Source: Ralstonia sp. UNC404CL21Col (GTDB lineage: Bacteria; Pseudomonadota; Gammaproteobacteria; Burkholderiales; Burkholderiaceae). From it: DNA of 64,000 bases. The position numbers were made by a program, and so were the translations under genes. Below the pieces are notes generated by a model that was not told where the DNA came from, made no database searches, and was given only the letters and a program-made list of their open reading frames with translations. This document shows positions 53,361 to 62,716 of the stretch, piece after piece. Numbering within the stretch: the stretch's first letter is position 1; each line of letters starts with the position of its first letter. The stretch spans positions 620,001 to 684,000 of the forward strand of contig NZ_JIBE01000003.1 in the NCBI RefSeq assembly GCF_000620465.1, given 5' to 3'.

Positions 53361-53875
53361 ACAAATCGAAACGACGGCCGCAGCAAGCCGGCGTGACGCT
53401 CATCGAATTGATCATCGTGACGGCGATCGTAGGGATACTTGCGACAGCGGCAGTCCCGCCAGTTATCGATTATTGGCAGAGAGAGACGGTCATCCTGCTA
53501 GCCGATCGCCTGGCCAGTGCGCTGTCCTTGGCCCAGAAGACCGCACAGCATCGGCGGGTCCGGACACTGCTCACCCCGCGCGACGCTTCCCGTGGCTGGG
53601 GCAGCGGCTGGCAATTGCTGGAGTTCGCGCCGGATGCTGGCACGGGCCCTGTGTCGGGAGCGAGAACGCTATTGTCAGAGCCTTTGCCCACGGCGCCTAT
53701 GGTGCAGCTGTATTCGAATCAACCGGCCGACGCGCTTTCCTACGAGCCTATGGGATACTCACGGATAGCCGGCGCCACGATGACCATTTCCAGCGGCCGG
53801 CATAGACGTAACGTAGTGATCAGCGCTGCTGGCCGGGCACGCGTCTGCAAGCCAAATCTGAACGGCGACTGCTAG
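53348..53875 (+). CDS. fimT2: FimT/GspH-type minor pilin, second copy
   Basis: The 175-residue product has the site AGVTLIELIIVTAIVGILAT (Glu+5) and the GspH/FimT domain (LADRLASALSLAQKTAQHRR, ISAAGRARVCKP). It overlaps pilE2 by 13 bp, tighter than in the first operon. ISAAGRARVC parallels INALGRARTC of the first FimT. ribD follows after 43 bp. Confidence 0.85.
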   Translation: MLAINKSKRRPQQAGVTLIELIIVTAIVGILATAAVPPVIDYWQRETVILLADRLASALSLAQKTAQHRRVRTLLTPRDASRGWGSGWQLLEFAPDAGTGPVSGARTLLSEPLPTAPMVQLYSNQPADALSYEPMGYSRIAGATMTISSGRHRRNVVISAAGRARVCKPNLNGDC

Positions 53876-53918
53876 TTAGAACCATCAACTCCCCTCAAAT
53901 CATTCTGGCTTTACACCC

Positions 53919-55031
53919 ATGTTCTCCGACTTCGACCACGCCATGATGCAGCGCGCCCTGGCGCTGGCCGAGAAGGGCTTGTTTACCACCACGCCGAACC
54001 CGCGCGTGGGCTGCGTGATCGTGCGTGACGACACCGTCATCGGCGAGGGCTACACACAACCCGCCGGCCAAGACCATGCTGAAATCCAGGCCATCAAGGA
54101 TGCGCAGTCTCGCGGCCACGATGTGCGCGGCGCCACTGCCTATGTGACGCTGGAGCCCTGCAGCCACTTTGGCCGCACGCCACCCTGCGCTGATCGCCTG
54201 GTTGAAGCTGGTATTGCGCGCGTGGTGGCGGCCATGGAAGATCCGAACCCCGCCGTTTCCGGACGTGGCTTGCAGAAGCTGCGAGACGCCGGCGTCGACG
54301 TGCGCTGCGGCCTCCTGGAACGCGAGGCGCGGGAGCTGAACATCGGTTTCGTCTCGCGCATGATGCGCGGCACACCCTGGGTGCGCGTGAAGGTCGGCGC
54401 ATCGCTGGATGGCCGCACCGCGCTGGACAACGGCATCAGCCAGTGGATCACCGAAACCGAAGCCCGCAACGACGGCCACCGCTGGCGCGCGCGTGCCTGC
54501 GCCATCCTCACCGGCATCGGCACGGTGCGCGAAGACAACCCGCGACTGACCGTGCGCGCCGTCAACACACCGCGCCAGCCGCGGCGTGTGCTGATCGACT
54601 CGGCGCTGGACGTGCCGCTCGATGCGCACATCCTGACTGCAGATGGCCACCACGAGCCGACGCTGATTTTTGCCGCTCACCCCGAAGCCGGCCGCATGCG
54701 TGCGTTGAGCGAGCGCGGCGCAGAGGTCATCCTGCTGCCCAACGCAGCCGGAAAGGTCGATCTGGCCGCGGTCCTGCGCGAACTGGGCCGCCGCGAGATC
54801 AACGAGCTGCATGTTGAGGCCGGTTTCAAGCTCAACGGCTCGCTGCTGCGCGAAGGGCTCGTTGACGAGGTCCTCGTTTATCTAGCGCCCAAGGTGCTCG
54901 GCTCGGGTCAGGGCATGTTCAATATGGGGCCGCTGCAGACGCTGGAAGGCGCGGCCGAATTCTTCTTTCACGATATCTCGCGCATTGGGGGCGACCTCCG
55001 CATCCTGGCGCGCCGCAACCCGACGGATTGA
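53919..55031 (+). CDS. ribD: bifunctional riboflavin deaminase/reductase
   Basis: The 370-residue product has the zinc deaminase motif HAE (residues 53-55) with LEPCSHFGRTPPC (cysteines 81 and 90), and a C-terminal reductase domain (RVKVGASLDGRTALDNG, NELHVEAGFKLNGSLL). It carries out the second and third steps of riboflavin synthesis. It heads ribD-ribE-ribBX-ribH. No FMN riboswitch is in front. Confidence 0.96.
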   Translation: MFSDFDHAMMQRALALAEKGLFTTTPNPRVGCVIVRDDTVIGEGYTQPAGQDHAEIQAIKDAQSRGHDVRGATAYVTLEPCSHFGRTPPCADRLVEAGIARVVAAMEDPNPAVSGRGLQKLRDAGVDVRCGLLEREARELNIGFVSRMMRGTPWVRVKVGASLDGRTALDNGISQWITETEARNDGHRWRARACAILTGIGTVREDNPRLTVRAVNTPRQPRRVLIDSALDVPLDAHILTADGHHEPTLIFAAHPEAGRMRALSERGAEVILLPNAAGKVDLAAVLRELGRREINELHVEAGFKLNGSLLREGLVDEVLVYLAPKVLGSGQGMFNMGPLQTLEGAAEFFFHDISRIGGDLRILARRNPTD

Positions 55032-55037
55032 TTGCTT

Positions 55038-55691
55038 ATGTTTACCGGAATCGTCGCCGCAGTTGGCCGTATTGAAACCGTCTCGCCGCTGGGCGACAAC
55101 GCCGATGCCGGCGTGCGCCTGTCCATCGATTCCGGCGGCCTGCCGCTCGCGGACGTGGCTTTGGGCGATTCGATCGCCATCCAGGGCGCCTGCATGACGG
55201 TCGTCGCCAAGACCGACACCCGTTTCGAGGTCGATGTGTCACGCGAATCGCTCTCCAAGACGGTCGGGCTGGAACACCCGGGCGAGGTGAATCTGGAGAA
55301 GGCGCTGCGCCTGGCCGACCACATCGGGGGGCACCTCGTGTCGGGCCACGTGGACGGCCTGGGCACCGTCACGCATTTCGCGCCGGTCAACGAATCGCAC
55401 GAACTGCGGGTGCGGGCGCCGGCAGAGTTGGGCAAATATCTGGCCTACAAGGGCTCCGTGGTGGTCAACGGCGTGTCGCTGACGGTCAATACCGTCCGTG
55501 ACGATGCCGACGGCTGCGAGTTCTCGATCAACCTGATCCCGCACACGGTGGCGGTCACCACGCTGAAGCACTTGAAGGCTGGCAGCCAGGTCAACCTGGA
55601 GATCGACCTGATCGCCCGCTACGTGGAACGCATGCTGACCCACGCCGCCATTGGCCTGCCCGTGGGCACCCAGTCGCTGGCAGCCGTTTGA
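55038..55691 (+). CDS. ribE: riboflavin synthase alpha chain
   Basis: The 217-residue product starts MFTGIVAAVGRIE and has two lumazine-binding repeats (FEVDVSRESLSKT; CEFSINLIPHTVAVTTLKHL) and GHLVSGHVDGLGTV. It makes riboflavin from two molecules of lumazine. It lies 6 bp after ribD; ATG 55038 is the family start. Confidence 0.96.
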   Translation: MFTGIVAAVGRIETVSPLGDNADAGVRLSIDSGGLPLADVALGDSIAIQGACMTVVAKTDTRFEVDVSRESLSKTVGLEHPGEVNLEKALRLADHIGGHLVSGHVDGLGTVTHFAPVNESHELRVRAPAELGKYLAYKGSVVVNGVSLTVNTVRDDADGCEFSINLIPHTVAVTTLKHLKAGSQVNLEIDLIARYVERMLTHAAIGLPVGTQSLAAV

Positions 55692-55818
55692 ACCTCTGGC
55701 CCCACTGGCTTGGGGCCGCCTTGGCGTACAATAGCGGGCTTCTCATTTACGCAGTCGCACGGCCCCCGAAATCATCGATTTACGGGAGTGGGCCGGCGGC
55801 GCGCACCCCTGCTACGCC

Positions 55819-56958
55819 ATGTCGATCGCCACAGTCGAAGAAATCATTGCCGAAATCCGCGCCGGCCGGATGGTCATCCTGGTCGACGAGGAAGACCGTG
55901 AGAACGAAGGCGACCTGATCCTGGCGAGCGATTTCGTCACGCCAGAAGCCATCAACTTCATGGTCACGCACGCGCGTGGCCTGGTGTGCCTGACGCTCAC
56001 CGAAGAGCATTGCGACCAGCTCGACCTTCCCATGATGGCGAGCCGCAACGGCACGCAGTTCGGCACCAATTTCACCGTATCGATCGAAGCGGCGGAAGGC
56101 GTGACCACCGGTATTTCCGCGGCCGACCGCGCACGCACCATCCAGGTGGCGGCGGCCAAGAACGCCAAACCGTCTGACCTGGTGAATCCGGGCCACATCT
56201 TCCCGCTGCGGGCCCAGAAGGGTGGCGTGCTCATGCGCGCTGGCCACACCGAAGCCGGTTGCGACCTGACCGCAATGGCTGGCTTGACGCCCGCCGCCGT
56301 GATCTGCGAGATCCTGAAGGACGACGGCACCATGGCACGCTTGCCGGACCTGGTGGAATTCGCAAAGAAACATGGCTTGAAGATCGGCACGATTGCCGAC
56401 TTGATCCAATACCGCAGCCGCACCGAGAGCATCGTCGAGCGGGTCGGCGAGCGCACGATGGAGACGCAGTTCGGCACGTTCCATGCCGTCGCCTTCCGCG
56501 ACCGCGCGGCCGGGCGCGCCCATCTGGCGCTGGTCAAGGGCACGCCAACGCCGGACACCGAAACGCTGGTGCGCGTGCACGAGCCCCTGTCGGTGCTTGA
56601 CCTGCTGGAGTGCCAGCGCACGACGCATTCGTGGAGCGTACCCGCCGCCCTGCGCGCTGTGCAGGCCGCCCCGACCGGCGTGGTCGTTCTCCTCAATTGC
56701 GGCGATTCGGCGGACCGCCTCTTCACTCAGTTCACCGCACTGGACGCGCCGCACGAACGCCCGCGCACGAAACCCGATCCGCGCATTTACGGCATCGGCG
56801 CGCAGATTCTCAAGGACGTGGGCGTCGGCAAGATGCGTGTGCTGGCGTCGCCGCTCAAGCTGCCCAGCATGGTCGGCTACGATCTGGAAGTGACGGCGTA
56901 TCAGTCGATGGCAGATGCGCCTGACGTCACTTCGGCTTCGTCCGCCACCACACATTGA
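55819..56958 (+). CDS. ribBX: RibBX: 3,4-dihydroxy-2-butanone 4-phosphate synthase fused to a degenerate RibA-like domain
   Basis: The 379-residue product has a full RibB domain: VDEEDRENEGDLILASDF, THARGLVCLTL and GHTEAGCDLTAMAGL. The C-terminal GTP cyclohydrolase II-like half retains QFGTFHAVAFRD and RIYGIGAQILKDVGV. Where the zinc motif C-x10-C-x-C should be it reads VRVHEPLSVLDLLECQRTTH, so two or more zinc cysteines are lost and GTP cyclohydrolase activity is unlikely. Such RibBX proteins are known in proteobacteria. A separate ribA would then be needed elsewhere. Confidence 0.9.
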   Translation: MSIATVEEIIAEIRAGRMVILVDEEDRENEGDLILASDFVTPEAINFMVTHARGLVCLTLTEEHCDQLDLPMMASRNGTQFGTNFTVSIEAAEGVTTGISAADRARTIQVAAAKNAKPSDLVNPGHIFPLRAQKGGVLMRAGHTEAGCDLTAMAGLTPAAVICEILKDDGTMARLPDLVEFAKKHGLKIGTIADLIQYRSRTESIVERVGERTMETQFGTFHAVAFRDRAAGRAHLALVKGTPTPDTETLVRVHEPLSVLDLLECQRTTHSWSVPAALRAVQAAPTGVVVLLNCGDSADRLFTQFTALDAPHERPRTKPDPRIYGIGAQILKDVGVGKMRVLASPLKLPSMVGYDLEVTAYQSMADAPDVTSASSATTH

Positions 56959-57048
56959 ATTTCGCGCGATAGCTAAACTGCCGCGCCGGCTTTCTTTTTC
57001 TGACGTTGCCAGATAGACAACCTCAGGCAACCCCAACCGGAATACACC

Positions 57049-57549
57049 ATGGACCACGGCTTCTACCCGACCAATCTCAACGGCGAAGGCCTGCGCATCG
57101 GCATCGTCCAGGCGCGTTTCAACGAGCCCGTGTGCGAAGCGCTGCGCGAAGCGTGCGTCGCTGAACTCGAACAACTCGGCGTGGCCGGCGAAGACGTGCT
57201 GCTGGTGACCGTGCCGGGCGCGCTGGAAGTCCCGCTGGCCCTGCAGAAGATGGCCGAATCGGGCCAGTTCGACGCGCTGATCGCCTTGGGCGCAGTCATC
57301 CGCGGCGAGACTTACCACTTCGAGCTGGTGTCCAACGAATCGGGCGCCGGCATCACGCGCGTGGGCCTGGACTTCAACATCGCCATCGCCAACGGCATCC
57401 TGACCACCGACACCGACGCACAGGCCCACGCCCGCACCCGCGAAAAGGGTCGCGACTGCGCCCGCACCGCTGTCGAAATGGCCAACCTGACCAACGACCT
57501 CGACGGTCTGCAGGATCACGGCCAGGACGACGACGGCGAGAATGAATAA
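57049..57549 (+). CDS. ribH: 6,7-dimethyl-8-ribityllumazine synthase
   Basis: The 166-residue product has [32 protein letters not shown] and [19 protein letters not shown] with the catalytic histidine. The C-terminus is acidic and longer than the core. It condenses the products of RibD and RibB. It lies 90 bp after ribBX and 27 bp before nusB, a common arrangement. Confidence 0.96.
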   Translation: MDHGFYPTNLNGEGLRIGIVQARFNEPVCEALREACVAELEQLGVAGEDVLLVTVPGALEVPLALQKMAESGQFDALIALGAVIRGETYHFELVSNESGAGITRVGLDFNIAIANGILTTDTDAQAHARTREKGRDCARTAVEMANLTNDLDGLQDHGQDDDGENE

Positions 57550-57576
57550 GCGCTTCCTCGCGCAAAGGCTTTTCCC

Positions 57577-58044
57577 ATGACGCAAGACAATTCCCAAGCC
57601 AAGACCAAGGCCCCCGCCAAGAGCGCGCGCCGCCGTGCGCGCGAACTGGCGCTGCAGGGTCTGTATCAATGGCTGCTCAATCGCAACGACCCGGGCGTGG
57701 TCGAGGCGCATCTGCAGGACGCGCAAGGCTTCAACAAGGCCGACCGCGCGCACTTCGACGCGCTGCTGCACGGTGCGATCCGCGAAGAAACCACGCTGAC
57801 CGAGGCGTTCACGCCGTATCTGGATCGCCCGGTTGCCGAGCTGTCGCCCGTCGAGCGTGCCGCCCTGCTGGTCGGCGCGTACGAGTTGGTGCACTGCGTG
57901 GACATCCCGTACAAGGTCGTGATCAACGAGGCGGTTGAACTGACCAAGACCTTTGGCGGCGTCGAAGGCTACAAGTACGTCAACGGCGTGCTGGACAAGC
58001 TGGCTGCGCAAGTGCGCGCTGTCGAGGTCGCTGCCCGCCGGTAA
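57577..58044 (+). CDS. nusB: transcription antitermination factor NusB
   Basis: The 155-residue product starts with a basic, disordered leader ([19 protein letters not shown]), then [30 protein letters not shown] and [22 protein letters not shown]-like sequence. NusB binds boxA RNA with NusE for rRNA antitermination. ribH-nusB adjacency is widespread. Confidence 0.96.
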   Translation: MTQDNSQAKTKAPAKSARRRARELALQGLYQWLLNRNDPGVVEAHLQDAQGFNKADRAHFDALLHGAIREETTLTEAFTPYLDRPVAELSPVERAALLVGAYELVHCVDIPYKVVINEAVELTKTFGGVEGYKYVNGVLDKLAAQVRAVEVAARR

Positions 58045-58087
58045 TTCGGCGTCTGTGGTTCGCTTTACCTTTTTGCTTCGCTCCAAG

Positions 58088-59272
58088 ATGGACGCCCACC
58101 GCCTGCAGACAGCCGCCCGGCTCGCCAATATCCGCGCCTTTCACGTGATGGAGCTGGCCAAGCAGGCCCGCGAACTGGAACTGGCGGGACGCAGCATCAT
58201 CCACATGGGCATCGGCGAGCCGGACTTCACCGCCGCCGAGCCCGTCGTGCAAGCCGCGGCCGACGCCATGCGGCGCGGCGTCACGCAGTACACCGGGGCC
58301 TTGGGCATTCGCCCGCTGCGCCAGGCAATCGCCCGCTACTACCACACCGTTTACGGCCTCGACATCGCTCCCGAGCGCATCATCGTGACGGCGGGCGCGT
58401 CGGCAGCATTGCTGCTGGCGTGTGCGGTTCTGGTGGAGATCGGCGGCGAAGTCCTGATGCCCGATCCGAGCTATCCGTGCAACCGCCACTTCGTGGCCGC
58501 CTTCAATGGCGAGGCGAAGCTGGTGCCGTCGGGGCCGGAAGAACGCTTTCAGTTGACGGCCGCGCAGGTTGAAGCCCACTGGAGCGAACGCACGCAGGGT
58601 GTGCTGCTGGCCTCCCCTTCCAACCCGACGGGCACGTCGATCCTGCCGGATGAGCTGCAGCGTATTGTGCAGACGGTACGCACGCGAGGCGGATTCTCGA
58701 TCGTCGACGAAATCTACCAAGGCTTGTCATACGATCAGGCCCCGGTCTCCGCACTGTCGTTCGGCGACGATGTCGTCACGATCAACAGCTTTTCGAAGTA
58801 CTTCAACATGACCGGCTGGCGACTTGGCTGGCTGGTGGCGCCCGCCGAACTGGTGCCGGAGTTCGAGAAGGTTGCGCAGAACCTGTTCATCTGCGCGTCG
58901 GCGGTGGCGCAATACGCGGCGCTTGCCTGCTTTGAGCCGGAAGCGTTGGCGATCTACGAACAACGCAAGGCCGAATTCCGCCGCCGCCGTGATTTCATCG
59001 TGCCGGCGCTGGAGTCGCTTGGCTTCAAGGTACCCGTCAAGCCGGACGGCGCGTTCTATGTCTACGCCGATTGCCGTGGCGTGAACCATCCGCATGCCGG
59101 CAACGCAGATGCCCTCACCCAGTCGATGCTGCATGACGCGGGGGTGGTCCTCGTGCCGGGCCTGGATTTTGGTCCGCACACGGCGCAGCACTACATCCGG
59201 CTGTCGTACGCCACATCGATGGCGCATCTGGAAGAAGCGGTCGCACGGCTTGGCAAGCTCTTCAGCCGGTAA
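58088..59272 (+). CDS. class I PLP-dependent aminotransferase
   Basis: The 394-residue product has IIHMGIGEPDFTAAEP, LLASPSNPTGTSILPDELQ, IVDEIYQGLSYD, and the PLP lysine in NSFSKYFNMTGWRLGWLVAP. It resembles aspartate/aromatic-type transaminases; the substrate cannot be read. ATG 58088 lies 43 bp after nusB; the longer frame from 57953 overlaps nusB. A strong terminator follows. Confidence 0.9.
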   Translation: MDAHRLQTAARLANIRAFHVMELAKQARELELAGRSIIHMGIGEPDFTAAEPVVQAAADAMRRGVTQYTGALGIRPLRQAIARYYHTVYGLDIAPERIIVTAGASAALLLACAVLVEIGGEVLMPDPSYPCNRHFVAAFNGEAKLVPSGPEERFQLTAAQVEAHWSERTQGVLLASPSNPTGTSILPDELQRIVQTVRTRGGFSIVDEIYQGLSYDQAPVSALSFGDDVVTINSFSKYFNMTGWRLGWLVAPAELVPEFEKVAQNLFICASAVAQYAALACFEPEALAIYEQRKAEFRRRRDFIVPALESLGFKVPVKPDGAFYVYADCRGVNHPHAGNADALTQSMLHDAGVVLVPGLDFGPHTAQHYIRLSYATSMAHLEEAVARLGKLFSR

Positions 59273-59295
59273 AACACTACCGTGGCCCAAACAGA

Positions 59296-59325
59296 AAAGG
59301 CCGTCCGGGGGACGGCCTTTCTTAT
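59296..59325 (+). terminator. Rho-independent terminator of the rib-nusB-aminotransferase group
   Basis: AAAGGCCGTC pairs with GACGGCCTTT around a C/G-rich 5-nt loop, then CTTAT. It lies 24 bp after the aminotransferase stop and may also serve the convergent transglycosylase gene. Confidence 0.85.
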
Positions 59326-59347
59326 ATAGCGCAGCGAATCAGGTCGA

Positions 59348-60538
59348 TCAGGCTTGGCCCTGCGACTTATTGTCCAGACGTGCCTCTTCCTGTTGACCTG
59401 CCGCAGCGGGTTGCTTGTCGGCCGGCTTGGCGGCTTGCGTCTTCACGTCGGCTTGCGTCACGGGGGTTGCCGTTGCAACCGGCTTCACCGGTTCGCGTTC
59501 GGACGCCGCCGTCATCGGCGAACGATGACCCGTCGCCACCATGCGCAGACGCGAGCGTTCCTGCAGCACCTTGCCGCCGTAGCCGCCATCGCCCTGGGTC
59601 ACCGCCCCGACATACAGCTTCAGGCCGCCTTCGATCGAACCTGCACGCGCGATGCAATCCTTCAGCACCAGCGCACCGACCTTGATGTTGGCGTACGGGT
59701 TGAGCGCGGCACCGACGCCACCCATCACTTCGTACTTGTCCTGGTGGACCTTGGTCATGACCTGCATCAGGCCCTGCGCACCCATGCCGCTTTCAGCGAA
59801 CGGGTTGAAGCTGGACTCGATCGCCATCACGCCCAGGATCAGCAACGGATCGAGACCGACTTCCTTGCCGGTTTGATACGCAGCCTTCACCAACTGACCG
59901 GTAGCTGTGGCCGCCACGCGGTACTTGCGGGCAATGTATTCCGCCACGGCAGCCTGCTCTCGCGGGGTACCGGCGGTTGCCGACTCACGCGCGTCGCGGA
60001 CGACTTGCGTGTTCGGAATCTGCGCAGCCAACTCGGCCACGGACGGCACCTTCGAAAGCGTGTCCCAACCTGCGGCCGCGACCGTGCCACCTTGCGCCGC
60101 AGCAGGCGCTACAGCTTGAGCGGCACCCGTACCGGCAGACGGCGCTGTCGGTGCAAAAGCCACCGGCTGCACGCCAGCCGCAATCGCGGGCGACGGATTG
60201 GCCGAGGCGACACTGGTGTCGACGCCGGGCGTGAAATGCAGCACGCGTTGAGCGACCGTGGCACGCCACTCGCTGTTGAGCGAGAGTGCAACTGCGGCGG
60301 CCACCGCCAGCAAGCCGATGCTATTGAGCACGACATGCCCGCTGCGGAACACCAGCAGTACGCCAGGATGCAACTCATTGCGGGACGCGGCGGCGCCCCC
60401 TGCGTTCAACTCCATGCGCAGCTTACGAGGCAGCGCGACTTGGCCTGCACGCGCGAGGCGGCGGCCAACCGGGGCGACGAGCCGGCGTTGCAGCGCCGAT
60501 CCGATCCCGGAAGAATGAAGGGTTTTCCAACCGTTCAT
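59348..60538 (-). CDS. membrane-anchored lytic transglycosylase (SLT domain)
   Basis: The 396-residue product has a basic N-terminus, one membrane segment (VVLNSIGLLAVAAAVALSL, about residues 71-89), a Pro/Ala linker, and a Slt70-type catalytic domain (about 210-320). The catalytic glutamate lies in MAIESSFNPFAESGMGAQGLM. The C-terminus is Gln/Ala/Lys-rich. It would cleave peptidoglycan in the periplasm. The start at 60538 leaves a normal inner-membrane anchor. Confidence 0.88.
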   Translation of the reverse strand: MNGWKTLHSSGIGSALQRRLVAPVGRRLARAGQVALPRKLRMELNAGGAAASRNELHPGVLLVFRSGHVVLNSIGLLAVAAAVALSLNSEWRATVAQRVLHFTPGVDTSVASANPSPAIAAGVQPVAFAPTAPSAGTGAAQAVAPAAAQGGTVAAAGWDTLSKVPSVAELAAQIPNTQVVRDARESATAGTPREQAAVAEYIARKYRVAATATGQLVKAAYQTGKEVGLDPLLILGVMAIESSFNPFAESGMGAQGLMQVMTKVHQDKYEVMGGVGAALNPYANIKVGALVLKDCIARAGSIEGGLKLYVGAVTQGDGGYGGKVLQERSRLRMVATGHRSPMTAASEREPVKPVATATPVTQADVKTQAAKPADKQPAAAGQQEEARLDNKSQGQA

Positions 60539-61075
60539 ACTTACCTCCGTCCGCTGCGCAGATCCGGTAGACGCCTTTCTTTTGCCTGGCGCCGTGCGTT
60601 TCGAATCGCAACGGTTTTTAGTAAGGATGCCGCGCTGTTGCAGTCAGCCGGCATCTGTTGGGGGCACTCCCCTAGTGCCCAGAGAAATGCGGGGCGTGTC
60701 CTTGGGGAGGTCACGTCCCGCAGCGATGCTGATGTGCTCTGGTGTCGCCCCTCATATGTTTGAGAGCGGGCGAAGGCATTAGCCGAAAACATGTTGCGTT
60801 GCAACAATTACCAGATCGGATTGGATTGTAGGAAGCGCGTTATGCCAAGTCAATCATAAAGAAGTAAGTTTTCATATCAAAAAGTTATGATAAGGCGTCC
60901 GTTGTTGGGACTAGCTGACCTGCGATGCGTTCTGTCATCAGGGGGCCATGGGGTTTTGGCCGTACAATCGCGGCCACCCTGCCTACACCAAAAAAATGTC
61001 GCCCCGACGACCATTCGGCGGGCCAGACCCTCGGCGTGATAGGCGATCCACCTTACCTTTGGTTACAAAATCTCC
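60539..61075. other. 537-bp divergent intergenic region between the transglycosylase gene and ubiD
   Basis: No gene is supported. TGTTGC-GTT-GCAACA at 60792-60806 is a clear 6-bp inverted repeat. 60830-60900 is AT-rich, unlike its surroundings. A TACAAT box near 60962 may be the -10 of the ubiD promoter. Between 60655 and 60690, GGGGCACTCCCCTAGTGCCC forms a partial dyad. It may hold promoters for both genes. Confidence 0.5.
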
Positions 61076-62587
61076 ATGCAATACAGGGACTTACGTGACT
61101 TTCTCGCCCAGCTCGAGCGCACGGGCGAACTGCGCCGCGTGCGCCAGCCGGTGTCGCCGCGCCTGGAAATGACCGAAGTCTGTGACCGCCTGCTGCGCTC
61201 CGAAGGCCCGGCGGTCGTCTTTGAGCAACCAGTGGACGGCGCGCAGAAGTACGACATGCCGGTGCTGGCTAACCTGTTTGGCACCACCCGTCGCGTGGCG
61301 CTTGGCATGGGCGCGGAGTCGCTCGATGAACTGCGGGACGTCGGTCGCCTGCTCTCGGCGTTGAAGGAGCCCGAACCGCCGCGCGGGCTGCGTGAAGCCG
61401 GCAAGTTGTGGACGATGGCCAAGGCCGTGTGGGATATGGCACCGCGCAAGGTGTCGTCGCCGGCGTGCCAGGAGATCGTGTGGGAAGGGAATGACGTTGA
61501 TCTCTCGCGCATTCCCGTACAGACGTGCTGGCCCGGCGATGCGGCGCCGCTCGTCACATGGGGGCTGGTCATCACGCGCGGGCCGCACAAGAAGCGGCAG
61601 AACCTGGGTATCTACCGGCAGCAGGTCATCAGTCGCAACCAGGTCATCATGCGTTGGCTGGCGCACCGGGGCGGCGCGCTGGATTTCCGCGAGCACGCCA
61701 TCGCGAATCCGGGCCAGCCGTTTCCGATTGCGGTGGCGCTGGGCGCCGACCCGGCTACTATTCTCGGCGCGGTGACCCCGGTGCCGGATACGCTATCTGA
61801 GTACCAGTTTGCGGGGCTGCTGCGCGGCAGCCGGACCGAGCTTGCGACCTGTCTGACGCCTTCGCTGGCGCAGGCACAACTGCAGGTGCCGGCCGGCGCT
61901 GAGATCATCCTCGAAGGCCACATCCAGCCGGATCCAACGCACCCGAGCGGCTACCAGCACGCGCTCGAAGGCCCCTTCGGCGATCACACCGGCTATTACA
62001 ACGAGCAGGACTGGTTCCCCGTGTTCACGGTCGAGCGCATCACGATGCGCCGCGACCCGATCTATCACTCGACGTATACAGGCAAGCCGCCCGATGAGCC
62101 GGCCGTGCTGGGCGTGGCGCTCAATGAAGTGTTCGTGCCGCTGCTGCAGAAGCAGTTTCCGGAGATTGCCGATTTCTACCTGCCACCCGAAGGCTGCAGC
62201 TATCGCATGGCGCTGGTCAGCATGAAGAAGCAATACGCCGGCCACGCCAAGCGCGTGATGTTTGGCGTGTGGAGCTTCCTGCGGCAGTTCATGTATACGA
62301 AGTTCATCGTGGTGGTGGACGACGACGTGAACCTGCGCGACTGGAAGGAAGTGATCTGGGCAATCACCACGCGCGTGGATCCGGCGCGCGACACGGTCAT
62401 GGTCGAGAACACGCCGATCGACTACCTCGATTTCGCGTCCCCGGTGTCAGGCCTGGGCTCCAAGATGGGCATCGACGCCACCAACAAATGGCCCGGCGAA
62501 ACCACGCGCGAATGGGGCCAGCCCATCGTCATGGATACCGCTGTCAAAGCCCGCGTCGACGCCATGTGGGACACGCTCTTCCAATAA
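61076..62587 (+). CDS. ubiD: 4-hydroxy-3-polyprenylbenzoate decarboxylase UbiD
   Basis: UbiD is a prenylated-FMN decarboxylase for ubiquinone synthesis. The 503-residue product has the usual [20 protein letters not shown] start, [40 protein letters not shown] and [20 protein letters not shown]-type sequence. The family E-x-D active-site residues appear in place. No ubiX is in the window. Confidence 0.95.
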   Translation: MQYRDLRDFLAQLERTGELRRVRQPVSPRLEMTEVCDRLLRSEGPAVVFEQPVDGAQKYDMPVLANLFGTTRRVALGMGAESLDELRDVGRLLSALKEPEPPRGLREAGKLWTMAKAVWDMAPRKVSSPACQEIVWEGNDVDLSRIPVQTCWPGDAAPLVTWGLVITRGPHKKRQNLGIYRQQVISRNQVIMRWLAHRGGALDFREHAIANPGQPFPIAVALGADPATILGAVTPVPDTLSEYQFAGLLRGSRTELATCLTPSLAQAQLQVPAGAEIILEGHIQPDPTHPSGYQHALEGPFGDHTGYYNEQDWFPVFTVERITMRRDPIYHSTYTGKPPDEPAVLGVALNEVFVPLLQKQFPEIADFYLPPEGCSYRMALVSMKKQYAGHAKRVMFGVWSFLRQFMYTKFIVVVDDDVNLRDWKEVIWAITTRVDPARDTVMVENTPIDYLDFASPVSGLGSKMGIDATNKWPGETTREWGQPIVMDTAVKARVDAMWDTLFQ

Positions 62588-62616
62588 CCACAAGGCTTGG
62601 CGGCCTGGCCTGCGAG

Positions 62617-62630
62617 CGAACGATCGTTCG
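62617..62630. promoter_or_regulatory. 14-bp palindrome upstream of gabD
   Basis: CGAACGATCGTTCG is a perfect palindrome about 90 bp before the gabD start and 30 bp after ubiD. Its form resembles many TetR-family operators. No regulator gene is adjacent. Confidence 0.55.
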
Positions 62631-62666
62631 GTTATTCTTAGCGAGTTAAGCGACTGCTGCATCTAA

Positions 62667-62700
62667 AAGGCGGGCCCTCTTTGTCTACTGGGCCCGCCTT
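62667..62700 (+). terminator. hairpin between ubiD and gabD, possible terminator
   Basis: AAGGCGGGCCC (62667-62677) pairs perfectly with GGGCCCGCCTT (62690-62700). Only a weak T-run (TTCCTT) follows and gabD begins 16 bp later. It is either a ubiD terminator or a structure in the gabD leader. Confidence 0.6.
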
Positions 62701-62716
62701 CCTTATGGAGAACGCC

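Noticed and set aside
55692-55818. possible FMN riboswitch before ribBX
   Set aside because: The gap is only about 127 bp and lacks the conserved RFN sequence blocks; the same holds for the 43 bp before ribD.
55780-58128. 782-residue open frame on the minus strand
   Set aside because: It is antisense to ribBX, ribH and nusB, which are clearly real. Its translation is Arg/His/Gln-rich without domains, as expected for an antisense shadow in high-GC DNA.
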